NCBI GenBank assembly: GCA_947629425.1
Contig: CANRDR010000068.1
Span: 1 to 8,434 of the forward strand
DNA: 8,434 nucleotides
Direction: 5' to 3'
DNA from: an uncultured Bacilli bacterium
Lineage (GTDB): Bacteria > Bacillota_I > Bacilli_A > RF39 > UBA660
Under the pieces are notes generated by a model. The model was not told where the DNA came from and did no database searches. It saw nothing but the letters and a program-made list of their open reading frames with translations. Shown in pieces: positions 1 to 5,648 of this stretch; positions within the stretch are counted from its first letter, which is position 1, and each line of letters opens with the position of its first letter. The position numbers and the translations under genes are program-made.

Positions 1-35
1 GATTATATATAAATGGATTATTTAGTAATCTATGC

Positions 36-53
36 AGTAATACTTGTATTACT
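36..53. repeat. 18-bp near-perfect palindrome, possible operator
   Basis: Two 8-base arms (AGTAATAC and GTATTACT) are exact reverse complements separated by TT. A smaller inverted repeat (GATTA/TAATC) lies just to the left at about 16-30. No gene start is visible next to it inside the window, so it may belong to a gene beyond the left edge. It could be a repressor-binding palindrome or an AT-rich chance match. No regulator family is assigned. Confidence 0.3.
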
Positions 54-79
54 TATAAAATTCTTGAAAAAGGATTAGT

Positions 80-120
80 AAAAAAAACTAGAGCACCTAT
101 TCTACTATTGAATGGTGCTC
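80..120 (-). terminator. Rho-independent terminator of the small RNA
   Basis: Read on the minus strand, a 7-bp GC-rich stem GAGCACC/GGTGCTC (114-120 with 91-97) is extended by a further 4 bp (ATTC/GAAT) past a single bulged base. It has a 7-nt loop and is followed, after TAG, by eight consecutive U (80-87). On the plus strand no U-tract follows, so it works in one direction only. Confidence 0.8.
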
Positions 121-185
121 AAAACAACACATGTTGGACTGAGAGTACCTAACATAGGAAATTAAGTATCTCTTTTTCTTTCCAC
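80..185 (-). ncRNA. Putative small structured RNA or leader RNA, about 105 nt
   Basis: This minus-strand unit has its own strong promoter (192-220) and ends in an intrinsic terminator (80-120), with no convincing reading frame between them. Hairpins visible by eye, from the 5' end, are: GGAAA/TTTCC (179-183 with 157-161); ATGTT-A-GG/CC-AACAT (148-155 with 131-137); and the terminator stem. The loop of the first hairpin carries GAGATAC (166-172) and the loop of the second carries a GTACTCTC run (141-148). These can pair as GAGA/TCTC, suggesting a kissing-loop or an alternative conformation. It does not match the SRP RNA, tmRNA, T-box, glycine or purine riboswitch signatures I know. It could be a stand-alone sRNA or a riboswitch-type leader for a gene left of the window. 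The 5' end is inferred from promoter spacing. Confidence 0.5.
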
Positions 186-191
186 GCATAA

Positions 192-220
192 ATTATATCA
201 CAACTTATTCAGTTTTACAA
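192..220 (-). promoter_or_regulatory. Strong sigma-A-type promoter for the small RNA
   Basis: On the minus strand the -35 box is TTGTAA (215-220), the spacer is exactly 17 nt, and the -10 box is a consensus TATAAT (192-197) preceded by TG in the extended -10 position. Transcription should begin near 185. It lies in the gap between the argS stop codon and the RNA, so the RNA does not depend on argS transcription. Confidence 0.75.
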
Positions 221-276
221 CTAGTTTTAAAATATAACCTATACATTATATATTATTCTCAAATATATTATTTATA

Positions 277-2016
277 TTAAATTTTATCCGGTACACTTAT
301 TCCTAATATATCTAATAACATTTTATTAGTTTTATATACTAAATCAGTTAATACTAACCAAGATTCTCTTACTTTAATATCATTCTCTATTAATACTCTA
401 TTTGATGAATAGAAATTATTATAATTATTAGTTAATTTATATAGATATTCTGCTATTTCACTTACACTTTTTAAGTTTATAGAATTTTCTAATATAATAG
501 GTACTTCTAATAAATTTAATATAACAATTCTTTCTAAGTCTGTTTTAATTAAATTATATTTTTTATATTCTATTTTTTCTAAATTAGATTTATTTAATAA
601 ACTTTTCATTCTTACAGTACTATATAATAAATATGGTGCAGTTTTTCCATTTAAATCACTAAATTTAACAGGATCAAATACATAATCAGTATTTCTATTA
701 GGTAAAAGATCAGCATACTTTATTGTTGCAATAGATAAATCATATGCTAATTTTTCTTTATCTATAATATTATCATTTATTTTTTTTATTGTTTCATTTT
801 TTACAAGTTCGATTAATGATTTTAAAGACATTACTCCACCATCTCTTGTTTTAAATGGTTTTCCATCATTACCATTCATTGTTCCAAATCCTAAGAAACA
901 TAAATCTACATCATTTTTAACAATGCCTGATTTTTTAGCAGCTCTAAAAACTTGTTTAAAGTGTAATTCTTGTCGACTATCTGCAATATACCAAAATTCA
1001 GTAGGATTATATTCTTTAACTCTCATATATAATGTAGCCATTTCAGTTGATGCATAAAGATATGTTCCATCTGTTTTCTTTAAAAGCATTGGTGGTATTT
1101 CTAATTTATCATCACTTTGACTAACGTCCATTACTAATGCTCCATCTGATATATAAGTTAAGCACTCTTTATCTAATAATTTTAAAACTTCTTCAATATA
1201 TGGATCTGCATCACTTTCTCCTAACCATAAATCGAAACTTGCTCCTAAATCTTCATATATTTTTTTTATATCCATTGAACTAGTATTTACTATATGTTTC
1301 CATAAATGAGTAATACCTCTATCTTTATTTTGTAACTTTTTTGTTAATTCTTTAGCCTCTTCTTCATAATATTCACTTTCTTTTTTCTTATTAGATGCTG
1401 TAGGATAAATAAATGCTAAGTCCTCATTTGTTACAGGTGATGTTTTTGGATATTCTCCAGTAAAATGTTCATCAAAATAAGGTAAATCCGGATACATATG
1501 TCTTATTTCATTCATAACTAAACCCATAGGAGTGCCCCAATCACCTAAATGTACATCACTTATAGTTTTTACTCCACAATTTTTTAAAAGACGTTTTAAT
1601 GTTTCACCAATATTTGCACTTCTTAAATGCCCTACATGTAATTCTTTTGCAATATTAGCACCACCATAATCTAAAAATACTAATCCTTTATTAGATTTAT
1701 AATTTAACAAACTAAAATCGTTAAATATTTCATTCATATACTTAATTAATACTTCATCATTAAAAGTTAAATTAATAAAACCTGGTCCTGCTATATTTAT
1801 ATTTTTAAAATAATTTGTTTTATTTAAAGAATCTACTATTTTATTTGCAATATTTATAGGACTTTCTTTATATGTTTTAGCAAGAGTCATACAACCATTA
1901 TATTGATAATCTCCTAAATCAGGTCTATTAGATACTAATAATTTTACTTTATCAACATACCCTAATTCTTTTAAAATATTTGTTAATTCATTTTCTATAC
2001 TATTAATTAAATTCAT
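277..2016 (-). CDS. argS: Arginyl-tRNA synthetase
   Basis: Cytoplasmic class I aminoacyl-tRNA synthetase that charges tRNA-Arg with arginine using ATP. The 579-residue length matches the usual bacterial enzyme. The N-terminal tRNA-recognition (Add-1) domain spans about residues 1-100. The catalytic Rossmann domain begins at about 113 with the class I HIGH signature as HVGH (127-130, in the context NIAKELHVGHLRSANIGE). The LGDWGTPMG segment is at 157-165. The KMSKS-equivalent loop is PFKTRDGG (387-394), the degenerate form typical of ArgRS. An all-helical DALR anticodon-binding domain runs from about 456 to the end. The start ATG is preceded by AAAGGG about 9 nt upstream. No T-box leader is seen in the upstream gap. 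It is transcribed divergently from the toxIN locus, and no clear terminator follows its stop. Confidence 0.97.
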   Translation of the reverse strand: MNLINSIENELTNILKELGYVDKVKLLVSNRPDLGDYQYNGCMTLAKTYKESPINIANKIVDSLNKTNYFKNINIAGPGFINLTFNDEVLIKYMNEIFNDFSLLNYKSNKGLVFLDYGGANIAKELHVGHLRSANIGETLKRLLKNCGVKTISDVHLGDWGTPMGLVMNEIRHMYPDLPYFDEHFTGEYPKTSPVTNEDLAFIYPTASNKKKESEYYEEEAKELTKKLQNKDRGITHLWKHIVNTSSMDIKKIYEDLGASFDLWLGESDADPYIEEVLKLLDKECLTYISDGALVMDVSQSDDKLEIPPMLLKKTDGTYLYASTEMATLYMRVKEYNPTEFWYIADSRQELHFKQVFRAAKKSGIVKNDVDLCFLGFGTMNGNDGKPFKTRDGGVMSLKSLIELVKNETIKKINDNIIDKEKLAYDLSIATIKYADLLPNRNTDYVFDPVKFSDLNGKTAPYLLYSTVRMKSLLNKSNLEKIEYKKYNLIKTDLERIVILNLLEVPIILENSINLKSVSEIAEYLYKLTNNYNNFYSSNRVLIENDIKVRESWLVLTDLVYKTNKMLLDILGISVPDKI

Positions 2017-2103
2017 GATTTTTTCCCTTTCTTCAATATTTAAATAATATCAAATTTATTAATAAAAGTATAGACTTTTAGGTAATTTAATGATATATTA
2101 GTC

Positions 2104-2133
2104 TTGCATAAGAGATTATGCCTTGAATATTAT
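2104..2133 (+). promoter_or_regulatory. Putative promoter of the toxI antitoxin RNA
   Basis: A -35-like TTGCAT (2104-2109) is followed by an 18-nt spacer and a -10-like TATTAT (2128-2133). The predicted start near 2140 is immediately before the repeat array. Type III systems are driven by one promoter upstream of the repeats, so the position is as expected. The match is moderate, and the surrounding sequence is so AT-rich that alternative -10 boxes are possible. Confidence 0.5.
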
Positions 2134-2154
2134 ATATTATATTTAAGAGAAAAA

Positions 2155-2290
2155 GCGGTGATTCCCACCTTAAGAGGAACTTAAAAAAGCGGTGATTCCC
2201 ACCTTAAGAGGAACTTAAAAAAGCGGTGATTCCCACCTTAAGAGGAACTAAAAAAAGCGGTGATTCCCACCACAAGAGGAACTTAAAAAA
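2155..2290 (+). repeat. Four 34-bp direct tandem repeats (ToxI array)
   Basis: Units begin with GCGGTG at 2155, 2189, 2223 and 2257, an exact 34-bp period without spacers. Units 1 and 2 are identical. Unit 3 differs by one base (T to A) just after GGAACT. Unit 4 differs by two bases in the linker after CACC (TT to AC). All three changes fall outside the segments predicted to base-pair. The absence of unique spacers excludes a CRISPR array. Confidence 0.97.
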
Positions 2291-2320
2291 GAACTAGGGT
2301 ATATTACTCTAGTTTTATAG
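2290..2320 (+). terminator. Attenuator hairpin between toxI and toxN
   Basis: Ten consecutive pairs, including one G-U, form between AACTAGGGTA (2292-2301) and TACTCTAGTT (2305-2314) around a TAT triloop. The stem can extend two more pairs to 2290/2316. Only a short T-run follows (TTTTATAG), which suggests an inefficient terminator. In known ToxIN loci this element keeps antitoxin RNA in excess while letting some read-through transcribe the toxin. Confidence 0.8.
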
Positions 2321-2351
2321 TTTAAAATAAATTTTCAAAATAATAAAATTT

Positions 2352-2359
2352 GAGGTGAT
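2352..2359 (+). promoter_or_regulatory. Ribosome binding site of toxN, which decides its ATA start
   Basis: GAGGTGAT is an uninterrupted 8-base match to the complement of the 16S rRNA 3' end. It sits 3 nt before ATA at 2363, so the GAGG core is 7 nt upstream, an optimal distance. No ATG, GTG or TTG codon lies at a usable distance in the toxin frame. Confidence 0.75.
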
Positions 2360-2362
2360 ACT

Positions 2363-2878
2363 ATAAAAAATTTAATACTCGTAAAAGTTGATTCTAATTA
2401 TTGTAATTATTTAAGACAATTTGATGAAAAAGTTCCATATAATTTTAAAGAAAAAAATAGAAGACCATTTATAGGTGTTTTATTTGAAGTAAATAATTTA
2501 TTATATTTTGCCCCATTATCAAGTCCAAAACCTAAACATTTAAAATTAAAAAACAAAATTGATTTTTTAAAAATTGATAATGGAAAATTAGGTGCTATTA
2601 ATTTTAACAATATGATTCCAGTAACTAATAATAATATTTCTAAAATTAATTTAAATAAAAAAATATTAAATAAAAGTGAAGAAAAATACATTAAATTATT
2701 AAAAGAACAAATATTTTGGTTAAACCGTAATAGTGACTTAGTTTATAATAAATCAAAAAAATTATATGATAAATATATAAATGGAACATTAAATAAAAAT
2801 ATCAAAAAAAGAGTTTGTAATTTCACATTATTAGAAATTAAATGCAATAATTATAATAACACTTTTACTTATACTTAA
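2363..2878 (+). CDS. toxN: ToxN/AbiQ-family endoribonuclease toxin, ATA start
   Basis: Toxin of a type III toxin-antitoxin system: a cytoplasmic sequence-specific endoribonuclease that cuts mRNA and its own ToxI precursor. ToxN and AbiQ relatives cause abortive infection after phage attack. From ATA it encodes 171 residues, the length I recall for Pectobacterium ToxN. Family hallmarks in order: YLRQFDEKVP (16-25), RPFIGVLFEV (34-43), APLSSPKPKH (50-59), LGAINFNNMIPV (76-87) and CNFTLLE (152-158). The P-L-S/T-S-P-K segment and the NF.LLE motif include residues reported as essential in ToxN (from memory). The first in-frame standard alternative start, ATT at residue 66, and the first ATG, at 2612, would remove the catalytic segment, so neither can give an active toxin. 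The frame is otherwise unbroken. The ATA could weaken toxin translation, or reflect a mutation or sequence error. It is opposite in strand to both neighbouring genes. Confidence 0.9.
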   Translation: MKNLILVKVDSNYCNYLRQFDEKVPYNFKEKNRRPFIGVLFEVNNLLYFAPLSSPKPKHLKLKNKIDFLKIDNGKLGAINFNNMIPVTNNNISKINLNKKILNKSEEKYIKLLKEQIFWLNRNSDLVYNKSKKLYDKYINGTLNKNIKKRVCNFTLLEIKCNNYNNTFTYT

Positions 2879-2906
2879 AAAACTCCAAAAAGGAGTTATT
2901 TTTTTT
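2877..2906. terminator. Bidirectional terminator between toxN and the envelope operon
   Basis: The stem AACTCC/GGAGTT (2881-2886 with 2892-2897) has an A5 loop. On the plus strand eight T follow after one A, ending toxN two bases past its stop. On the minus strand a T-run also follows, so the same hairpin can end the convergent LCP gene, whose stop codon lies within it (2896-2898). Confidence 0.85.
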
Positions 2907-4362
2907 CTTCATTTGGATTTAATAATTCATCTATCATATTCTTTGCTTTAGTAACTGATTCTAAATCAGGTTCCATAACATATACTCTACTTCTTCCAGT
3001 AGAATATGTTGTATTGCTAGAATCTTTTCCGTCAACAGTTATAGTATTAAATTCCCAAGAAGTATTATTTCTTATTTGTTTTTTTATTAATGTTGTTATA
3101 CTTTTTTGATCAATGTTTGTTAATATTGAATCTGATAAACTATTTAATAAATCATTATATTTTACTATTATTTCTGGTGACATAACTTTATCAATTATAG
3201 CACGTAATACTAATAGTTGATTTTCTATTCTTGATCTATCTCCACCAGATAATGTATGTCTTGTTCTAGATAATGCTAATGCTTGTTCTCCATTTAATGT
3301 TTGTAAACCTTTTTTCAAACATATTTGTTTTGAACTAGTTCTCGATGATGTTTGTTCACAGAAACTAACAGGTACATCTACTTTAATACCATCTAATGCT
3401 TCAACTATTTTAATAAACGTTGTAAAATTAACTCTTACATAATAATCTATATCAACATCATATAAATCACTTAAAGCCCCCATCGATTCTTCTACACCGT
3501 ATATTCCGGCATGTGTTAATTTGTCTTTAGCTTTCTTACTAGGTAATGTAATATAATAATCTCTTGGAGTATTTACCATTAATATTTTATTATCTTTTGG
3601 ATTAACAATTACTAATATATTAACATCACTTCTAGCCTTTGATATTACTTTACCATTTACATCTATACCACTAATATATATAACAAAATTTTCTTTACTA
3701 ACATCAACTGTATTAAGTTTTGTTTCTACTTTAGTTGTTACAGTAAATGTATAAATTGGTTTTAATTTAGAATACTCTTCATTATCTTCTTTTAAAATAT
3801 CTAAATTAGAATCTAATAATAATACTGCATCTGTTTCATTTTCTAATAAAGCCTCAATACTATCTATAACATTATCAAATTCTGTTATATTAAATTCAAT
3901 TTTATTAGATACCTTTTCTATCGCTTTTTTAGTACCCTCTTCTTCTTTATCAGTAACACCAATAATTAAATCATTTAAATCTTCAATTTTTTTATATTTA
4001 TCATCTATAACATAAACAGAATAAGAATCATGTCTTAATCCAACATCCACAATATTATTTAAAAAATTAATTGTTCCTAAAGAATAAAAAGATATTAAAG
4101 AAAAACCTGCTATTAAAATTATTACTATTAATGATAATACACTTTTTATCCATATTCTTAATCTTTTATTATTTAATAGTTTTATAAAGAAAAATATTAT
4201 TATACCAGCAAGTATTAATATTACTGATAAATAAGTAATAGGTATTACTTCAAAATAATATATTAAACCAAAAGAAATAATAGCACTTAATATTAATAAT
4301 ACTGATATTATCTTAAAAAAGAGTTTATTTGTTCCTCTTTTATTCTTCTGTTTCTTCTTCAT
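2896..4362 (-). CDS. LytR-CpsA-Psr (LCP) family cell-wall polymer ligase, Cps2A-like
   Basis: LCP enzymes transfer undecaprenyl-pyrophosphate-linked anionic polymers (teichoic acid or capsule) onto peptidoglycan at the outer face of the membrane. After a basic cytoplasmic N-terminus (MKKKQKNKRG) there are three membrane segments at about 15-37, 43-63 and 72-96. An extracellular accessory region follows at about 110-215, then the LCP domain at about 240-395. LCP motifs seen are ARSDVNILV (243-251), NTPRD (264-268), DKLTHAG (280-286) and SRTRHTLSGGDRSRIENQ (365-382), which hold the Arg and Asp residues that bind the lipid pyrophosphate and metal. The three-helix plus accessory layout is that of pneumococcal Cps2A. 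The ATG at 4362 is preferred over the TTG at 4374, which has no separated ribosome site. Either start overlaps the end of the preceding gene, implying translational coupling. The polymer substrate cannot be told from the sequence. Confidence 0.93.
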   Translation of the reverse strand: MKKKQKNKRGTNKLFFKIISVLLILSAIISFGLIYYFEVIPITYLSVILILAGIIIFFFIKLLNNKRLRIWIKSVLSLIVIILIAGFSLISFYSLGTINFLNNIVDVGLRHDSYSVYVIDDKYKKIEDLNDLIIGVTDKEEEGTKKAIEKVSNKIEFNITEFDNVIDSIEALLENETDAVLLLDSNLDILKEDNEEYSKLKPIYTFTVTTKVETKLNTVDVSKENFVIYISGIDVNGKVISKARSDVNILVIVNPKDNKILMVNTPRDYYITLPSKKAKDKLTHAGIYGVEESMGALSDLYDVDIDYYVRVNFTTFIKIVEALDGIKVDVPVSFCEQTSSRTSSKQICLKKGLQTLNGEQALALSRTRHTLSGGDRSRIENQLLVLRAIIDKVMSPEIIVKYNDLLNSLSDSILTNIDQKSITTLIKKQIRNNTSWEFNTITVDGKDSSNTTYSTGRSRVYVMEPDLESVTKAKNMIDELLNPNEEKK

Positions 4363-5218
4363 TAGATACCACAACTCTTTCTATTAATTCTTCTGTTCCA
4401 CTACTATGTGTAACTAAGACTTGTATACCTATAACATAACCATATTTATTATAAGCAGTTACTAATTTAGTATCATATATATCATTAGTATATTGTGAAA
4501 AATCTTCTATTGCTACATCACTATAAATGCTTTCAAATTCTTCACTATCTTCATCCATCGCTTTATCAAATTTTACAAATAAAGTTTTACCTATTTCTTC
4601 ATCTAAACTATTATAAGAATAATTTAAATCTTTAGTTTTTTCACTTGTTAAAGTTGCATTTTCACTTACTGTAACATTAGATGTTAAATTAACACTATTT
4701 CCATAAGAATCACTTACTATTAAATCAACTTTATAAGTACCAGGCGTTTTAAATTTATCTATTATATTATCATCTTTAAACTTAACTTCACATGGTAATG
4801 AATAATCTTCACATTTATTTATAAATACTTTAGGATTTATCTCTTCATTTACACCTATTGTAATATTATTTTCTATTTCTACTTTTGGTTTTGTTGTATC
4901 AACTATTTTTATTTTTCCTTCTTTAGTATGTTTATTATATTTTACTTTATAAGTATAAGTACCTACAGTATCTTTATCAACATCATTTAAATATAATTTA
5001 TAATTTTTTGAATTATTTTTTCCACTTGCTAAATAATCTTCTACATCAGTTGATAATTCTGTACCTAATTCAATTGTTATATTTTTTAGTTTTATTGCAT
5101 TTTGTTTTTTATAAAACAAAAAGATACCTATACAAATACCAATAATAAAAAGAATTATTAAACATTTAATAAATATTAATTTACCATTAGATTCTTCTTC
5201 ATAATAAAATTCATCCAT
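4340..5218 (-). CDS. Membrane-anchored extracellular protein with two Ig-like domains
   Basis: A 292-residue protein with a short acidic cytoplasmic N-terminus (MDEFYYEEES), one membrane helix at about 13-36 followed by YKKQ, and an exposed remainder. Two beta-rich Ig/HYR-like repeats follow. The first spans about 40-106 and ends GTYTYKVKYNKHTKEGKIKIVD. The second spans about 109-186, with TPGTYKVDLIVSDSYGNSV and a cysteine pair (136, 143) that could form a disulfide. The C-terminal part (about 195-292) is acidic and unrecognised. A start at 5218 is chosen because it begins one base after the upstream gene's stop codon, has GGGTG just before it and gives a normal membrane-anchor N-terminus. 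The longer reading from 5275 would run deep into that upstream gene. Its end overlaps the LCP gene by 23 bases. A role assisting wall-polymer attachment is guessed from position only. Confidence 0.8.
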   Translation of the reverse strand: MDEFYYEEESNGKLIFIKCLIILFIIGICIGIFLFYKKQNAIKLKNITIELGTELSTDVEDYLASGKNNSKNYKLYLNDVDKDTVGTYTYKVKYNKHTKEGKIKIVDTTKPKVEIENNITIGVNEEINPKVFINKCEDYSLPCEVKFKDDNIIDKFKTPGTYKVDLIVSDSYGNSVNLTSNVTVSENATLTSEKTKDLNYSYNSLDEEIGKTLFVKFDKAMDEDSEEFESIYSDVAIEDFSQYTNDIYDTKLVTAYNKYGYVIGIQVLVTHSSGTEELIERVVVSNEEETEE

Positions 5219-5219
5219 A

Positions 5220-5576
5220 TTACACCCATCTTGCAAAATAAATATTTCTTGTATAATATTCTTCATAATTATCAAATAAAGATATTATACCATTTACTAT
5301 ACTTTCTAATATATTATTATCTCTTTTAACTCTTATTTTAGTTAAACCAATTTTTAATTCTTTTCTAAAATTGTAATCAGTTATATATTTTTTTAATATT
5401 GTATCTAATTCTTCTATTTTTTTTAAACTTTCTTGATTAGTTTCATCAATACTAAATATATATTCTTCATAAATACTAATTAATTTCATAGATAAATAGT
5501 CATCTTCATCTACTTCATAATTTTTTATATTATAATAATTAGGGCAATGTTTTAATATTATTTTATTCTTTACCAT
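5220..5576 (-). CDS. Hypothetical 118-aa protein, first gene of the envelope operon
   Basis: I do not recognise this family. It has no signal peptide, membrane helix or known motif. It is Lys-, Glu- and Ile-rich with mostly helical character (for example ESLKKIEELDTILKKYI), and begins MVKNKIILKHCPNYYNIKNYE. It is supported as a real gene by an AGAAGGTAG ribosome site about 8 nt before its ATG, a promoter at 5602-5630, and a stop codon separated by a single base from the next start. It is most likely a small cytoplasmic protein cotranscribed with the Ig-domain and LCP genes. A regulatory or scaffold role is possible but unsupported. Confidence 0.72.
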   Translation of the reverse strand: MVKNKIILKHCPNYYNIKNYEVDEDDYLSMKLISIYEEYIFSIDETNQESLKKIEELDTILKKYITDYNFRKELKIGLTKIRVKRDNNILESIVNGIISLFDNYEEYYTRNIYFARWV

Positions 5577-5601
5577 ATTAACTACCTTCTATCTTAAAAT
5601 A

Positions 5602-5630
5602 ATTATAATATATATTAAAAAAAAAGTCTA
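5602..5630 (-). promoter_or_regulatory. Promoter of the three-gene envelope operon
   Basis: On the minus strand, TAGACT (-35, 5625-5630, four of six consensus bases) is followed by a 17-nt spacer and a consensus TATAAT (5602-5607). The -35 box lies inside the stem of the preceding gene's terminator, so the two elements share sequence. Confidence 0.55.
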
Positions 5631-5643
5631 CTACTGTAGACTT
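5617..5643 (-). terminator. Rho-independent terminator of the B-repeat surface protein gene
   Basis: A perfect 8-bp stem AAGTCTAC/GTAGACTT (5636-5643 with 5624-5631) with a 4-nt loop is followed on the minus strand by a T-tract covering 5617-5625. It begins only a few bases after the stop codon of the upstream gene. No T-run follows on the plus strand. Confidence 0.85.
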
Positions 5644-5648
5644 AATTT

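Larger units (their letters stand above)
2141..2320 (+). ncRNA. toxI: ToxI-type antitoxin RNA of a type III toxin-antitoxin system
   Basis: This is the RNA antitoxin. In ToxIN systems the toxin itself cuts the repeat transcript into single units, which fold as pseudoknots and hold the toxin inactive in a closed ring. Here a transcript from about 2140 contains four 34-nt units (2155-2290) and ends at a short attenuator hairpin just before the toxin gene, the canonical gene order. Each unit reads A-rich linker, GGTG, A, TTCC, CACC, linker, GGAA. GGTG can pair with CACC, and TTCC in that loop with the downstream GGAA, giving an H-type pseudoknot. The core GGTGATT...ACCTT.AAG closely resembles the Pectobacterium ToxI repeat as I recall it. 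A degenerate partial unit (2141-2154) precedes the array. Cleavage probably falls in the A-run between units, by analogy with ToxN from Bacillus thuringiensis. Confidence 0.88.

Noticed and set aside
3..152. Open plus-strand frame of 49 codons entering from the left edge and stopping at TAA (150-152)
   Set aside because: It has no visible start, no recognisable motif, and runs antisense straight through the small RNA's hairpins and terminator. Its openness is explained by that structured, less AT-rich RNA.
2064..2079. Inverted repeat AAAAGT-ATAG-ACTTTT between argS and toxI as a terminator or operator
   Set aside because: Only six AT-dominated pairs, with no T-tract and no clear relation to either promoter. 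Chance is likely in this composition.
2155..2290. CRISPR array
   Set aside because: The 34-bp units are directly adjacent with no unique spacers and no cas genes are present. The toxin gene downstream explains them as ToxI.
2155..2290. T-box or repeated attenuators on the minus strand upstream of argS
   Set aside because: The complement of each unit reads GGTGGGAAT-CACC-GC then T-run and superficially resembles a T-box antiterminator or terminator. It lies upstream of the likely argS promoter region, lacks the T-box core, and is accounted for by ToxI on the plus strand.
2407..2691. Minus-strand ORF of 94 codons
   Set aside because: It lies entirely antisense to toxN, is hydrophobic only because of the AT-rich complement, and lacks a promoter or ribosome site.
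2612..2878. Separate 88-aa gene starting at ATG 2612
   Set aside because: This is an internal Met of toxN. The frame is open upstream to 2363 and contains the conserved N-terminal and APLSSPK blocks, and no ribosome site precedes 2612.
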